The notes below the pieces were generated by a model that saw only the letters and a program-made list of their open reading frames with translations, was not told the DNA's origin and ran no database searches. 64,000 nt of DNA from PFJX01 sp040751755 (GTDB lineage: Bacteria; Pseudomonadota; Gammaproteobacteria; Burkholderiales; Thiobacillaceae): NCBI GenBank assembly GCA_040751755.1, contig JBFMHC010000025.1:1-64000 (forward strand). Direction: 5' to 3'. The number at the start of each line of letters is the position of its first letter. The stretch's first letter is position 1. Shown piece by piece: positions 55,574 through 64,000 of the stretch. Both the position numbers and the translations under genes were made by a program.

Positions 55574-56347
55574 ATGAGCACGCTCAAGGAACTGCCCATC
55601 TTCCGCCTGCAGTTCTACCTGACGGCGCCCTATCCCTGCAGCTACCTGGCGGACCACATCGCGCGTTCGCAGGTGGCGGCGCCCGGCGGGCTGATCGACA
55701 CCGTGGTGTACAGCGAGCTGGTGCGCCTGGGCTTCCGCCGCAGCGGCCAGCACGTCTACCGGCCGCGCTGCGACAGCTGCACCGCCTGCACGCCGGTGCG
55801 CATCGCCGTCGACGGGTTTGCCCCCAACCGCGCGCAACGCCGCTGCGCGCAGCGCAACCAGGACATCCGGGTGCGCCTGTTGCCGCCGCAATTCGAGGAG
55901 CAGCACTACCGCCTCTACCGCCGCTACCAGGCGGCGCGCCATCGCGGCGGCGGCATGGACCAGGACGATCGCGAACAGTATCGCGGCTTCCTGCTGCAGA
56001 GCCGAGTCGACAGCGCGCTGGCGGAGTTCACCCTGGATGGCGAGGTGGTCATGGTGGCCCTGATCGACCGCCTGCTGGACGGCCTCTCCGCGGTCTACAC
56101 CTTCTTCGAGCCGGACCTGCCGGAGCGCAGCCTGGGCGTGTTCGGCGTGCTGAGCCAGGTGCGCATGGCGCGCGAGATGGGCCTGCCCTACGTCTACCTG
56201 GGCTACTGGATCGCCGACTGCCGCAAGATGGCCTACAAGACCGCCTACCAGCCCCTGGAGGCCCTGCGCGACGGCCGCTGGGGACCGCTGCCCAAGGATG
56301 CCCCTCCTTCCCCCCCCGCCGAACCGAGACAGGAAAGCGATGGCTGA
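55574..56347 (+). CDS. bpt: Bacterial leucyltransferase Bpt (arginyltransferase family)
   Basis: A 257-residue ATE-like transferase. The N-terminal Cys pattern CSYLADHIARSQ and CDSCTACTPVRI, and the C-terminal YVYLGYWIADCRKMAYKTAYQPLEAL, are diagnostic. Bpt joins Leu to N-terminal Asp or Glu. Just upstream are three ATGs in near-perfect 14-base repeats (55546, 55560, 55574); only the last opens this frame. The stop lies inside the start of the next gene. Confidence 0.95.
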   Translation: MSTLKELPIFRLQFYLTAPYPCSYLADHIARSQVAAPGGLIDTVVYSELVRLGFRRSGQHVYRPRCDSCTACTPVRIAVDGFAPNRAQRRCAQRNQDIRVRLLPPQFEEQHYRLYRRYQAARHRGGGMDQDDREQYRGFLLQSRVDSALAEFTLDGEVVMVALIDRLLDGLSAVYTFFEPDLPERSLGVFGVLSQVRMAREMGLPYVYLGYWIADCRKMAYKTAYQPLEALRDGRWGPLPKDAPPSPPAEPRQESDG

Positions 56348-56894
56348 ACTCCCCGACGCCGTGCGGCAGGTGCTGACCATGCACGCGCCCTTCATCCATG
56401 CCGTGGTCAACGCCCTGCGCGACCGCGCCCAGCTGCCGCAGCTCATGGAGACCTTGCAGGCCGCCGAGCAGCAGGGCTGGCCGCGCCTGGTGGCGGCGCT
56501 GCGCCAGATCGTCGACGGCAAGCGCGACGACAGCGTGAAACTGGGCCTGGACGCGGAGGACCGCATCATCGTCGAGGCGGTGCTACGCGGCATCGACAAC
56601 CCCGCCACCCTGCCGGACCTGCGGCAGCAGGCCGACCGCGCCGCCGCCGCGCCCGGCCTCGCGGCGATGATCGGCGCGGCCCGCCGAGGCGACGCGCAGG
56701 CGCTCGCCGCGCTCGCCAACATGGCCGAACAGATGGTGCGCGCGGGCGGCGACATGGCGCGCCTGGGCGGCATCATGCGTCGCCTGGTGAACGGCGAGAA
56801 CGACGCCGACGCGCTCACCAAGGGCATGGGTCCCCTGGGCCGCCAACTGGTGCTGGGGATCCTGGATGAGCTGGCCAGGTCCGGCCTGCACTGA
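56340..56894 (+). CDS. Conserved helical protein of unknown function
   Basis: A 184-residue soluble, mostly helical protein (LPDAVRQVLTMHAPFIHAVV, WPRLVAALRQIVDGKRDDSV, ALAALANMAEQMVRAGGDMA). No catalytic motif or known domain is recognised. ATG 56340 overlaps the bpt stop and follows AGGAAAG, so it belongs to the same operon. Upstream codons in the frame are inside bpt. Confidence 0.75.
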   Translation: MAELPDAVRQVLTMHAPFIHAVVNALRDRAQLPQLMETLQAAEQQGWPRLVAALRQIVDGKRDDSVKLGLDAEDRIIVEAVLRGIDNPATLPDLRQQADRAAAAPGLAAMIGAARRGDAQALAALANMAEQMVRAGGDMARLGGIMRRLVNGENDADALTKGMGPLGRQLVLGILDELARSGLH

Positions 56895-57684
56895 TCGCCA
56901 CGGGCTTGCCGGCTTCCGCGCCCTGCTGACGGGATGCCTGGCGCAACTGCTCGCCGGCTGCGCCACCGTCCCCCCACCCGCGCCCGACAGCTTCCTGCCG
57001 CTGGCGGCGGACGCGCGGGTCTGGCACGAGGCGGGCGGCGAGGCCTATGCCGGCGAGGCCGCCGCCCTGCTCGATGACGCCATCGCCCGCGTCGAGGCGG
57101 TGCACGGCCTGCCCTTCCTGCGCCCGCCGCGCCTCCTGGTCTGTCACACGCCCGCCTGCTACCGGCGTCTCATGCCCGTCGCCGCCTACACGGCGGTGGT
57201 GCTGCCGGGCGAGCGGCTGCTGCTGTCGCCGAAGCTGGAGCTGGAGGAACGCGAGCGCCTGCCCGGCATCCTCGCGCACGAGCTTTCCCACCTGCATCTC
57301 GCGCAGCGGCTCGGCCACTACACCACCGCCCTGCCGGTGTGGTTCCACGAGGGGCTGGCGAGTCTGGCGGGGGAGGGCGGCGGCGCCGAGTTCAGCAGCG
57401 ACGAGGAGGCCTGCGGCGCCTGGGACGCGGGGCGGCGCATCGACTTCACGCGCCTGGACAGCCCCGGCAAGCGCCACCGCGCCGCCGACTTCAAGCTCTC
57501 CATCCACCAGTTCTACCGCCAGTCCTGGCGCTTCATGGCGTACCTGCGGCGTCGCGCGCCCGCTGCATTCGCGGCCCTGCTGTCGCAGGTGCAGGCCGGC
57601 AAAGACCTGACCGCGGCCGTGGCAAATGCCTACAATGCCGACCTTGAACGGTTGAGCCTGGAGTTTGATTTTGACAGTCGCTGA
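56866..57684 (+). CDS. Putative lipoprotein with HExxH peptidase motif
   Basis: A 272-residue protein. Its N-terminus contains LLTGCLAQLLAGCATV, a signal with a lipobox (LLAGC), followed by a Pro-rich stretch. The core shows LPGILAHELSHLHLAQRLG, with HELSH as a zinc-peptidase motif, then WFHEGLASLAGEG with a possible third-ligand Glu. This fits an M48/M90- or DUF4157-like gluzincin. ATG 56866 overlaps the previous gene by 29 bases; a later TTG is possible. Substrate unknown. Confidence 0.78.
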   Translation: MSWPGPACTDRHGLAGFRALLTGCLAQLLAGCATVPPPAPDSFLPLAADARVWHEAGGEAYAGEAAALLDDAIARVEAVHGLPFLRPPRLLVCHTPACYRRLMPVAAYTAVVLPGERLLLSPKLELEERERLPGILAHELSHLHLAQRLGHYTTALPVWFHEGLASLAGEGGGAEFSSDEEACGAWDAGRRIDFTRLDSPGKRHRAADFKLSIHQFYRQSWRFMAYLRRRAPAAFAALLSQVQAGKDLTAAVANAYNADLERLSLEFDFDSR

Positions 57685-57710
57685 TCTGTTGCCACGAGGA
57701 GGTGTTTGGC

Positions 57711-58637
57711 GTGGCGGAAGATAAGTACTTCGTGCCGGTACGCGCGGCCGACATCGTCGTCGGCCAGCCCCTGCAGTTCGCGATCTTCGACGCGGACCAC
57801 GTCCTGCTGTTGAACCGCGGCGTGGTGGTCACCAGCGAGCACCAGCTGGAGGTCCTGCTGGAAAAGGGACTGTACCGCGAGCAGATGCGTCCGCAGCGCA
57901 CGCCGTCGCGGGCGGTCACCCTGGAAGAGGAGGAGGGGGGCGAGATCACGGGGGGAGGGGACAGGCCGCGCGAGGAGGTGCGCGACGGCGACGCGCCCAA
58001 GCTGGCGCCGGGCGACGTGCTGCAGATGCAGCCCCTGCAGGAAGGCCAGACGGAACGCTGGACGGTGCGCGTGATCGGCCTCCTGAAGGGCAAGAGCCTG
58101 CTGGTCACCGCGCCGGTGGTCGACGGCAAGCTGATCTTCATCAAGGACGGCCAGACCTTCCTGGTGCGCGCCTTCTCCGGCCTCAACGTGTGCGCCTTCA
58201 AGGCCCGCGTGCTGAAGTCGCAGCTGCAGCCCTACCCCTACCTGCACCTCTCCTGGCCGGACAGCGTGCAGGCCATGCGCATCCGCAAGGCGATGCGCGC
58301 CCCGGTGAACATCATCGTCGCCGTGCTGGACACCGAGGACGGGCGCCAGTCGGGTTCCGGCAAGATCGTCGACATCAGCGTCGGCGGCGCCAAGCTGCTC
58401 GCCCCGACCCGCCTGGGCTACAAGGACGACAAGATCTGGCTCTCCTTCAAGGTCACCCTCGGCGACATGGAGGAGTACGTGAAGACCCCCGCCATCATCC
58501 GCACCATCGGCGAGGAGACGGACGAGCAGGGCAGGACCATGAAGGCCTACGGCATGCAGTTCGGCGAGCTGAACCAGTCGCAGCGCCTGATCATCATGAA
58601 CGTGGTATACCACCACGTCCTCAAAGAACCCGTCTGA
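57711..58637 (+). CDS. PilZ-domain protein
   Basis: A 308-residue protein. The C-terminal part from about residue 190 is a PilZ domain: RIRKAMRAPVNIIVAVL with the Arg motif and VDISVGGAKLLAP with the D-x-S-x-G-G motif, so c-di-GMP binding is likely. The N-terminal half (VPVRAADIVVGQPLQFAIFD) is a YcgR/FlgZ-like companion region interrupted by an acidic Gly-rich linker near 70-90. GTG 57711 has GAGGAGG eight bases upstream; GTG 57702 overlaps that site. Confidence 0.88.
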   Translation: MAEDKYFVPVRAADIVVGQPLQFAIFDADHVLLLNRGVVVTSEHQLEVLLEKGLYREQMRPQRTPSRAVTLEEEEGGEITGGGDRPREEVRDGDAPKLAPGDVLQMQPLQEGQTERWTVRVIGLLKGKSLLVTAPVVDGKLIFIKDGQTFLVRAFSGLNVCAFKARVLKSQLQPYPYLHLSWPDSVQAMRIRKAMRAPVNIIVAVLDTEDGRQSGSGKIVDISVGGAKLLAPTRLGYKDDKIWLSFKVTLGDMEEYVKTPAIIRTIGEETDEQGRTMKAYGMQFGELNQSQRLIIMNVVYHHVLKEPV

Positions 58638-58647
58638 CGAGCCCCCC

Positions 58648-59442
58648 ATGCAGCAATACCTCGACCTGCTCCGCCACGTCCTCGAACACGGCACGCGCAA
58701 GTCCGACCGCACCGGTACCGGCACGATCTCGGTGTTCGGCCACCAGATGCGCTTCGACCTGGGTCAGGGCTTCCCCCTGCTCACCACCAAGAAGGTGCAC
58801 CTGAAGTCCATCATCCACGAGTTGCTGTGGTTCCTGCAGGGCGACACCAACATCAAGTACCTGAAGGACAACGGCGTCTCGATCTGGGACGAATGGGCGG
58901 ACGCGAACGGCGACCTGGGGCCGATCTACGGCTACCAGTGGCGCAGCTGGCCGACGCGCGACGGCCGTCACATCGACCAGATCGCCGAGGTGGTGCGCAC
59001 CCTCAAGAGCAACCCGGACTCGCGCCGCATCATCGTCTCCGCCTGGAACGTGGGCGAGCTGGAGCACATGAAGCTGCCGCCCTGCCACGCCTTCTTCCAG
59101 TTCTACGTCGCCGACGGCAAGCTGAGTTGCCAGCTCTACCAGCGCAGCGCCGACATCTTCCTCGGCGTGCCCTTCAATATCGCCAGCTACGCCTTGCTGA
59201 CCCTGATGATGGCGCAGGTCACCGGCCTGAAGCCGGGCGACTTCGTGCACACCCTGGGCGACGCGCACATCTACCTCAACCACCTGGAGCAGGTGAACCT
59301 GCAGCTCTCGCGCGAGCCGCGGGCGCTGCCGAGCATGCGCCTGAACCCCGCGGTCAACGACATCCTCGGCTTCAGGTACGAGGATTTCACCCTCGAAGGC
59401 TACGACCCGCACCCCGGCATCAAGGCGCCCGTCGCGGTCTAG
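58648..59442 (+). CDS. thyA: Thymidylate synthase
   Basis: A 264-residue ThyA of exactly the E. coli length. Catalytic Cys146 in LPPCHAFFQFYV, RSDRTGTGTISVFGHQMRFD at the start, DGxLSCQLYQRSADIFLG-type region and the closing HPGIKAPVAV. It makes dTMP from dUMP with methylenetetrahydrofolate. It follows the PilZ gene by 10 bases. Confidence 0.98.
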   Translation: MQQYLDLLRHVLEHGTRKSDRTGTGTISVFGHQMRFDLGQGFPLLTTKKVHLKSIIHELLWFLQGDTNIKYLKDNGVSIWDEWADANGDLGPIYGYQWRSWPTRDGRHIDQIAEVVRTLKSNPDSRRIIVSAWNVGELEHMKLPPCHAFFQFYVADGKLSCQLYQRSADIFLGVPFNIASYALLTLMMAQVTGLKPGDFVHTLGDAHIYLNHLEQVNLQLSREPRALPSMRLNPAVNDILGFRYEDFTLEGYDPHPGIKAPVAV

Positions 59443-59535
59443 TCTCGGCGAGGCGGCGCCGCGGATGTTTTCTGCAACATCGCCGGGCTAGACTGCGGCG
59501 CGTCCTTCCCCCAACCCCCGTTTCCCGGAACCGCC

Positions 59536-60234
59536 ATGAAGACCCTCTCCCTGCTTGCCCTCTCCCTGCTCGCCCTCTCCGCCCACGCCGACGAGGCGGC
59601 GATCCGCAAGGCCTTCGCCGAGCGCTACCCGAAGGCGGTGATCAAGTCGGTGAGCACCACCCCGGTCCCCGGCCTGTACGAGGTCTACGCCGGCGGCCAG
59701 ATGCTGTACGTGGACGAGAAGGGCGACCACCTGCTGATGGGGCCGCTGGTCGACACGCGCAGCCGTTCCAATCTGACGCAGCAGCGCATGGACGAGCTGA
59801 ACCGGGTGGATTTCGCCAAGCTGCCGCTGGACAAGGCCATCACCATCGTCAAGGGCAAGGGCGAGCGCAGGATCGCCGTCTTCTCCGACCCTGACTGCCC
59901 GTTCTGCAAGCGCCTGGAGAAGGAACTGGCGGGCATGGACAACCTGACCGTGTACCTGTTCATGCTGCCCCTGGCGGAGCTGCACCCGCAGGCGGTCGGC
60001 ATCGCCAAGGACGTCTGGTGCGCGCAGGATCGCGCGAAGGCTTGGCAGGACTACGTGCTGGAAGGCAAGAAGCCGGCCGGCGGCGCGGCCTGCGACACCC
60101 CGGTGGACGCCATCGCGGCGCTCGCCGGCGAGCTGGGCATCAACGGCACGCCCGCCATCATCCTGCCCAATGGCCGCCGCCTCGACGGTGCGGTGCCCGC
60201 CGCGCGCATCGAGGCGATGCTGAGCGGCGGCTGA
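59536..60234 (+). CDS. dsbC: DsbC-like thiol:disulfide interchange protein
   Basis: A 232-residue periplasmic disulfide isomerase. Signal peptide MKTLSLLALSLLALSAHA, an N-terminal dimerisation domain (IRKAFAERYPKAVIKSVSTT), then a thioredoxin fold with redox pair Cys121-x-x-Cys124 (DPDCPFCKRLE) and a second Cys pair later (CAQ, ACD). The cis-Pro loop is INGTPAII. It corrects disulfides in exported proteins such as c-type cytochromes and Sox proteins. Confidence 0.93.
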   Translation: MKTLSLLALSLLALSAHADEAAIRKAFAERYPKAVIKSVSTTPVPGLYEVYAGGQMLYVDEKGDHLLMGPLVDTRSRSNLTQQRMDELNRVDFAKLPLDKAITIVKGKGERRIAVFSDPDCPFCKRLEKELAGMDNLTVYLFMLPLAELHPQAVGIAKDVWCAQDRAKAWQDYVLEGKKPAGGAACDTPVDAIAALAGELGINGTPAIILPNGRRLDGAVPAARIEAMLSGG

Positions 60235-60253
60235 ACGCCGCCCGGCCGGGCGT

Positions 60254-61348
60254 TCAGGCCCCGGCCATGAACGGGTAGTCGGTGTAGCCCTTCTCCCCGC
60301 CGCCGTAGAAGGTGGCGGGGTCGGGGGCATTCAGCGGTGCGTCGGCGCGGAAGCGCGCCTCCAGGTCCGGGTTGGCGAGGTAGGGCACCCCAAACGACAC
60401 CATGTCGGCGCGCCCCGCCGCCAGCACCGCGTTGGCCGAGGCCTTGTCGTAGCCGGCATTGGTCATCAGCACGCCCTTCCATACCTCGCGCAGCGTCAGC
60501 GGGTCGAAGTACGGCCCGGCGGCGCCGGGGGCGTCCTTGCCCATCTCGGTGAGGTGCAGATAGGCGAGCGGGAAGCGGCCCAGCAATTCCACCACGCGCG
60601 TGAAGGTGCCCTTCGGGTCGCTGTCGAACATGCCGTTGAACGGCTGCACCGGCGACAGGCGCACGCCCACGCGCGCCGCGCCCCACACCCCGCACACCGC
60701 CTCCACCACCTCCAGGAGCAGGCGCGCGCGCTTGTCGACGCTGCCGCCGTAGGCGTCGGTGCGCCGGTTGCTGCCATCGCGCAGGAACTGGTCGAGCAGA
60801 TAGCCGTTCGCGCCGTGCACCTCGATGCCGTCGAAGCCCGCCTCCAGGGCCTTGGCGGCGGCGTTGCGGAACTGCGCGACGATGCCCGGCAGCTCGCCGG
60901 TCTCCAGCGCGCGCGGCGTCACGAAGGGCTGCGGCCCCTGGTAGGTGAAGGCGTCGCCGTCGATGCCGACGGCGGAGGGCGCCACCGGCAGCTGACCGCC
61001 AGGCTGCAGGGACGGGTGCGAGACCCGGCCGACGTGCCAGATCTGGCAGAAGATGCGCCCGCCCGCCGCGTGCACCGCCTCGATCACCGGCCGCCAGCCC
61101 GCCACCTGGGCGTCGTTCCAGATCCCCGGCGTGAGCGGGTAGCCCACCGCCTCGGGGCCGACGCAGGTGGCCTCGGTAATGATCAGGCCGGCGCCGGCGC
61201 GCTGCCGGTAGTACTCGACGTTGAGCGCGCCATGCACGCCCTCGACGCTGCTTCGGTTGCGCGTCAGGGGGGCCATGGCGAGTCGGTTCCTGAGGGTGTA
61301 GGGGCCGAGGGCGATGGGGGTGAACAGGTCGATGTCGGGCATGGGCAT
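60254..61348 (-). CDS. Alkene reductase, Old Yellow Enzyme family
   Basis: A 364-residue FMN-dependent ene-reductase (NemA-like): MAPLTRNRSSVEGVH, ITEATCVGPEAVGYPLTPGIW, QIWHVGRVSHPSLQPGG, FDGIEVHGANGYLLDQFLRDGSNRRTD-type block with the substrate His/Asn pair, and PDLEARFRADAPLN near the end. It reduces activated C=C bonds or nitro compounds using NADPH. Met at 61348 or 61342 could start it. Confidence 0.93.
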   Translation of the reverse strand: MPMPDIDLFTPIALGPYTLRNRLAMAPLTRNRSSVEGVHGALNVEYYRQRAGAGLIITEATCVGPEAVGYPLTPGIWNDAQVAGWRPVIEAVHAAGGRIFCQIWHVGRVSHPSLQPGGQLPVAPSAVGIDGDAFTYQGPQPFVTPRALETGELPGIVAQFRNAAAKALEAGFDGIEVHGANGYLLDQFLRDGSNRRTDAYGGSVDKRARLLLEVVEAVCGVWGAARVGVRLSPVQPFNGMFDSDPKGTFTRVVELLGRFPLAYLHLTEMGKDAPGAAGPYFDPLTLREVWKGVLMTNAGYDKASANAVLAAGRADMVSFGVPYLANPDLEARFRADAPLNAPDPATFYGGGEKGYTDYPFMAGA

Positions 61349-61477
61349 ATTCTCTATATCGATGGCACGGATCTCGGAGGTTTCCCACGCGCCGCCGGCA
61401 TTGCCATTTCTGATTGGACAGCTGCTGGGCACGTGTCTATGGAGTGTAGTTCCAACAAAAAACAAGGAGGACGACAG

Positions 61478-61852
61478 ATGTCAAAGACCCACCATCACGC
61501 CATTCGCATGGCCTTGCTCGCGCTTTCCGGCGAGGCCGGCGCGGGCTGTTACGACCCGCCGGAGCCCTATGTCGACTGGTCCGGCTGCGACAAGCCTGGC
61601 GCCTCGCTGGCGGGCGCGAACCTGCGCGGCGCCAATCTGGAACACACCAATCTGCGCGATGCGGACCTCTCCGGCGCCGACATGCGTGGCACCTACCTGT
61701 GGAGCACCTACCTCTGGGGTGCCAACCTCAACCAGGCCGACCTGCGCGGTGCGGACACCCAGGGGGCCTATCTCAAGGAATGCCAGCTTAGCCAGGCGAT
61801 CTGGCGCGACGGCCGGGTCTGCGCGCCGGGCAGCGTGGACGGCTGTCAGTGA
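61478..61852 (+). CDS. Pentapeptide-repeat lipoprotein
   Basis: A 124-residue protein. N-terminal signal with a lipobox-like end (ALLALSGEAGAGC), then about eight pentapeptide repeats (ANLRGANLEHTNLRDADLSG, ADMRGTYLWSTYLWGANLNQ) that fold as a right-handed beta helix, and a short Cys-containing tail. Strong AAGGAGG site before ATG 61478. Role unknown. Its last 7 bases overlap the end of the convergent pyruvyltransferase-family gene. Confidence 0.85.
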   Translation: MSKTHHHAIRMALLALSGEAGAGCYDPPEPYVDWSGCDKPGASLAGANLRGANLEHTNLRDADLSGADMRGTYLWSTYLWGANLNQADLRGADTQGAYLKECQLSQAIWRDGRVCAPGSVDGCQ

Positions 61853-62982
61853 GCCAGGGCGGCGGCGAGGGCGTCGCCGGCCGTTTCTGGCGTGGCCAGG
61901 GTGGCGTCCTCGCCGGGCCACCAGGACTGCGCGTAGGCGCGCACCTTGCCCATGCGCGCCAGCGGCTGCCGCAGCAGGCTGACGCCGGGCACGCCGAAGG
62001 CGCGCGCGACGATGCGGCCGTGCAGGCTGGAGCCGCAGTAGAGGCGTGAGTGGGCGAGCAGGGCGCAGATGTCCCACAGGTGCAGGGACTCGAACCGATG
62101 CACCGCGCAGGTGGTCATGAAGCCGGCGAGCCGGCGATACACCGCCAGGTCGTCGTGCCAGGGCGCCGCGCCGGCGCGGAACAGGCACAGGCCCAGCCCC
62201 GACCCCGTGCAAAACCGGTCCAGCTCGCCGGCGAGCGCCTTTAGCGTCGCGTCGTCGCCGAAGTCGGCGCTGAACTGCACGGCGACGTAGCCTTGCGGAA
62301 AGGCCTGGCGGACCTCCGCCAGCGCCGGGCCGGCCGCGTGGCGGGCGATCTCCTCGCCGAACATCTGCGCGACCTGCTCGCCCGGGTCGGCCTCCAGCGC
62401 CGCGGCGATCCCCCATTCGGCGAGACGGGCCTGGGTGACGCGGTCGCGCACGCTCAAGGCGTCCGCCGCCTGCAGGCGCGCCCGCACCTCGTCTTGCGCG
62501 GGCGCGGGCAGGCCCGCCAGGTCCACGCCGCCCACGGCCTGGCAGGCGAAGCGGCCGGGGTGGCGGAACAGGGCCTGGTCCGCCAGGTAGGCGAGCCGCT
62601 GGCGCAGCCCGAGCTGCGTCTCCGCCCAGGCCTGGCGCGCCGCCGGATCGCGGTCGTAACGGGCGATGGCGGCGTCCGCCGCCTCCCGCTCCAGGACCAT
62701 GACCGCCGCCTCGTACAGCGTGCAGGTGAGGACCTCGCCGCCGACGTGCAGCAGGTCCGCCGGCGCGTCGCCCCACGTGTCCTGCCAGTCGCGCGCCAGT
62801 TGCGCTAGGCCGTGTACCGCGTGTCCGCCCCAGGGACGCAGGTCGCGCGCCGCCACGCCGGCGAACAGCAGCGGCCGTCCCGCATGCCGGCGCGCCGCCA
62901 CGTGCGCGAGCAGGAGGTCGCCGAAGTTGTGGCGGTCGAAGGCGCCGAACAGGATGAGGGGGGTGTCGCTCGCGGCGGGCAT
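61846..62982 (-). CDS. Polysaccharide pyruvyl transferase family protein
   Basis: A 378-residue protein. It begins LILFGAFDRHNFGDLLLAHV, the N-terminal signature of the family, has the DLLHVGGEVL segment, and later LAHSRLYCGSSLHGRIVARAFGVPGVSL, the conserved SSLHG block. Family members transfer pyruvyl groups to glycans; the acceptor here is unknown. It is divergent from a phosphomannomutase gene, which would fit surface-sugar synthesis. Confidence 0.86.
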   Translation of the reverse strand: MPAASDTPLILFGAFDRHNFGDLLLAHVAARRHAGRPLLFAGVAARDLRPWGGHAVHGLAQLARDWQDTWGDAPADLLHVGGEVLTCTLYEAAVMVLEREAADAAIARYDRDPAARQAWAETQLGLRQRLAYLADQALFRHPGRFACQAVGGVDLAGLPAPAQDEVRARLQAADALSVRDRVTQARLAEWGIAAALEADPGEQVAQMFGEEIARHAAGPALAEVRQAFPQGYVAVQFSADFGDDATLKALAGELDRFCTGSGLGLCLFRAGAAPWHDDLAVYRRLAGFMTTCAVHRFESLHLWDICALLAHSRLYCGSSLHGRIVARAFGVPGVSLLRQPLARMGKVRAYAQSWWPGEDATLATPETAGDALAAALAH

Positions 62983-63047
62983 CGCTGACCTGTCACGCGG
63001 TGGATGTCAGAATGCGCACCCTACGTTCACAGGATTCGGGAGACAAG

Positions 63048-64000
<953 letters not shown>

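Overview
The window is GC-rich, densely coded bacterial chromosome. Gene content and order point to a sulfur-oxidising betaproteobacterium: SoxX/SoxY/SoxZ, two DsrC-family proteins, c-type cytochromes, a glyQ-glyS-(GGDEF)-gmhB-plsC-ygjP-gloA block, aat beside bpt, ubiC-ubiA, and ridA upstream of recG. The genus cannot be fixed from this sequence alone. No rRNA, tRNA or CRISPR array was seen, and no stretch longer than about 300 bases lacks a gene.

Regions: (1) 0.15-11.2 kb is one plus-strand chemotaxis cluster: CheY-like regulator, short receptor, STAS protein, CheA, receptor, CheW, receptor, CheR, CheD, CheB. A sigma-28-like promoter lies before the second large receptor. (2) 11.2-12.6 kb holds ubiC-ubiA on the minus strand. 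(3) 12.7-22.2 kb is a sensory and c-di-GMP block: a REC/HD-GYP protein, a membrane protein with five PAS domains and no output domain, a very large hybrid histidine kinase, and a lone PhnD-like binding protein. (4) 22.2-27.0 kb (minus) holds recG, a membrane protein of unknown function, ridA and a TPR protein. recG carries an in-frame insert of about 560 bp that encodes a complete DUF559 nuclease-like domain between paired palindromic repeats. (5) 27.0-34.8 kb holds two flavoproteins, sodB, two DsrC-family genes with complementary C-terminal cysteines, a SUMF1-fold protein with moaC, and a BepA-like protease. (6) 34.9-40.1 kb is sulfur and electron transfer: soxXYZ without soxA, an MBL hydrolase, a cytochrome c/cytochrome b561/diheme cytochrome operon, a DUF2892 gene broken by a stop codon, and a PAS-LuxR regulator. 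(7) 40.1-47.7 kb holds cca, an NDUFA9-like protein, slt, two small envelope proteins and an OmpR/EnvZ-type pair. (8) 47.9-64 kb is mostly housekeeping: glyQS (with a palindromic repeat between them), a diguanylate cyclase, gmhB, plsC, ygjP, gloA, aat, bpt, PilZ, thyA, a DsbC-like protein, an ene-reductase, a pentapeptide-repeat lipoprotein, a pyruvyltransferase-family protein and a truncated phosphomannomutase.

The best candidates for something undescribed are the DUF559 cassette domesticated inside RecG, together with its repeat family, and the split-cysteine pair of DsrC paralogues under a possible IscR-type site.
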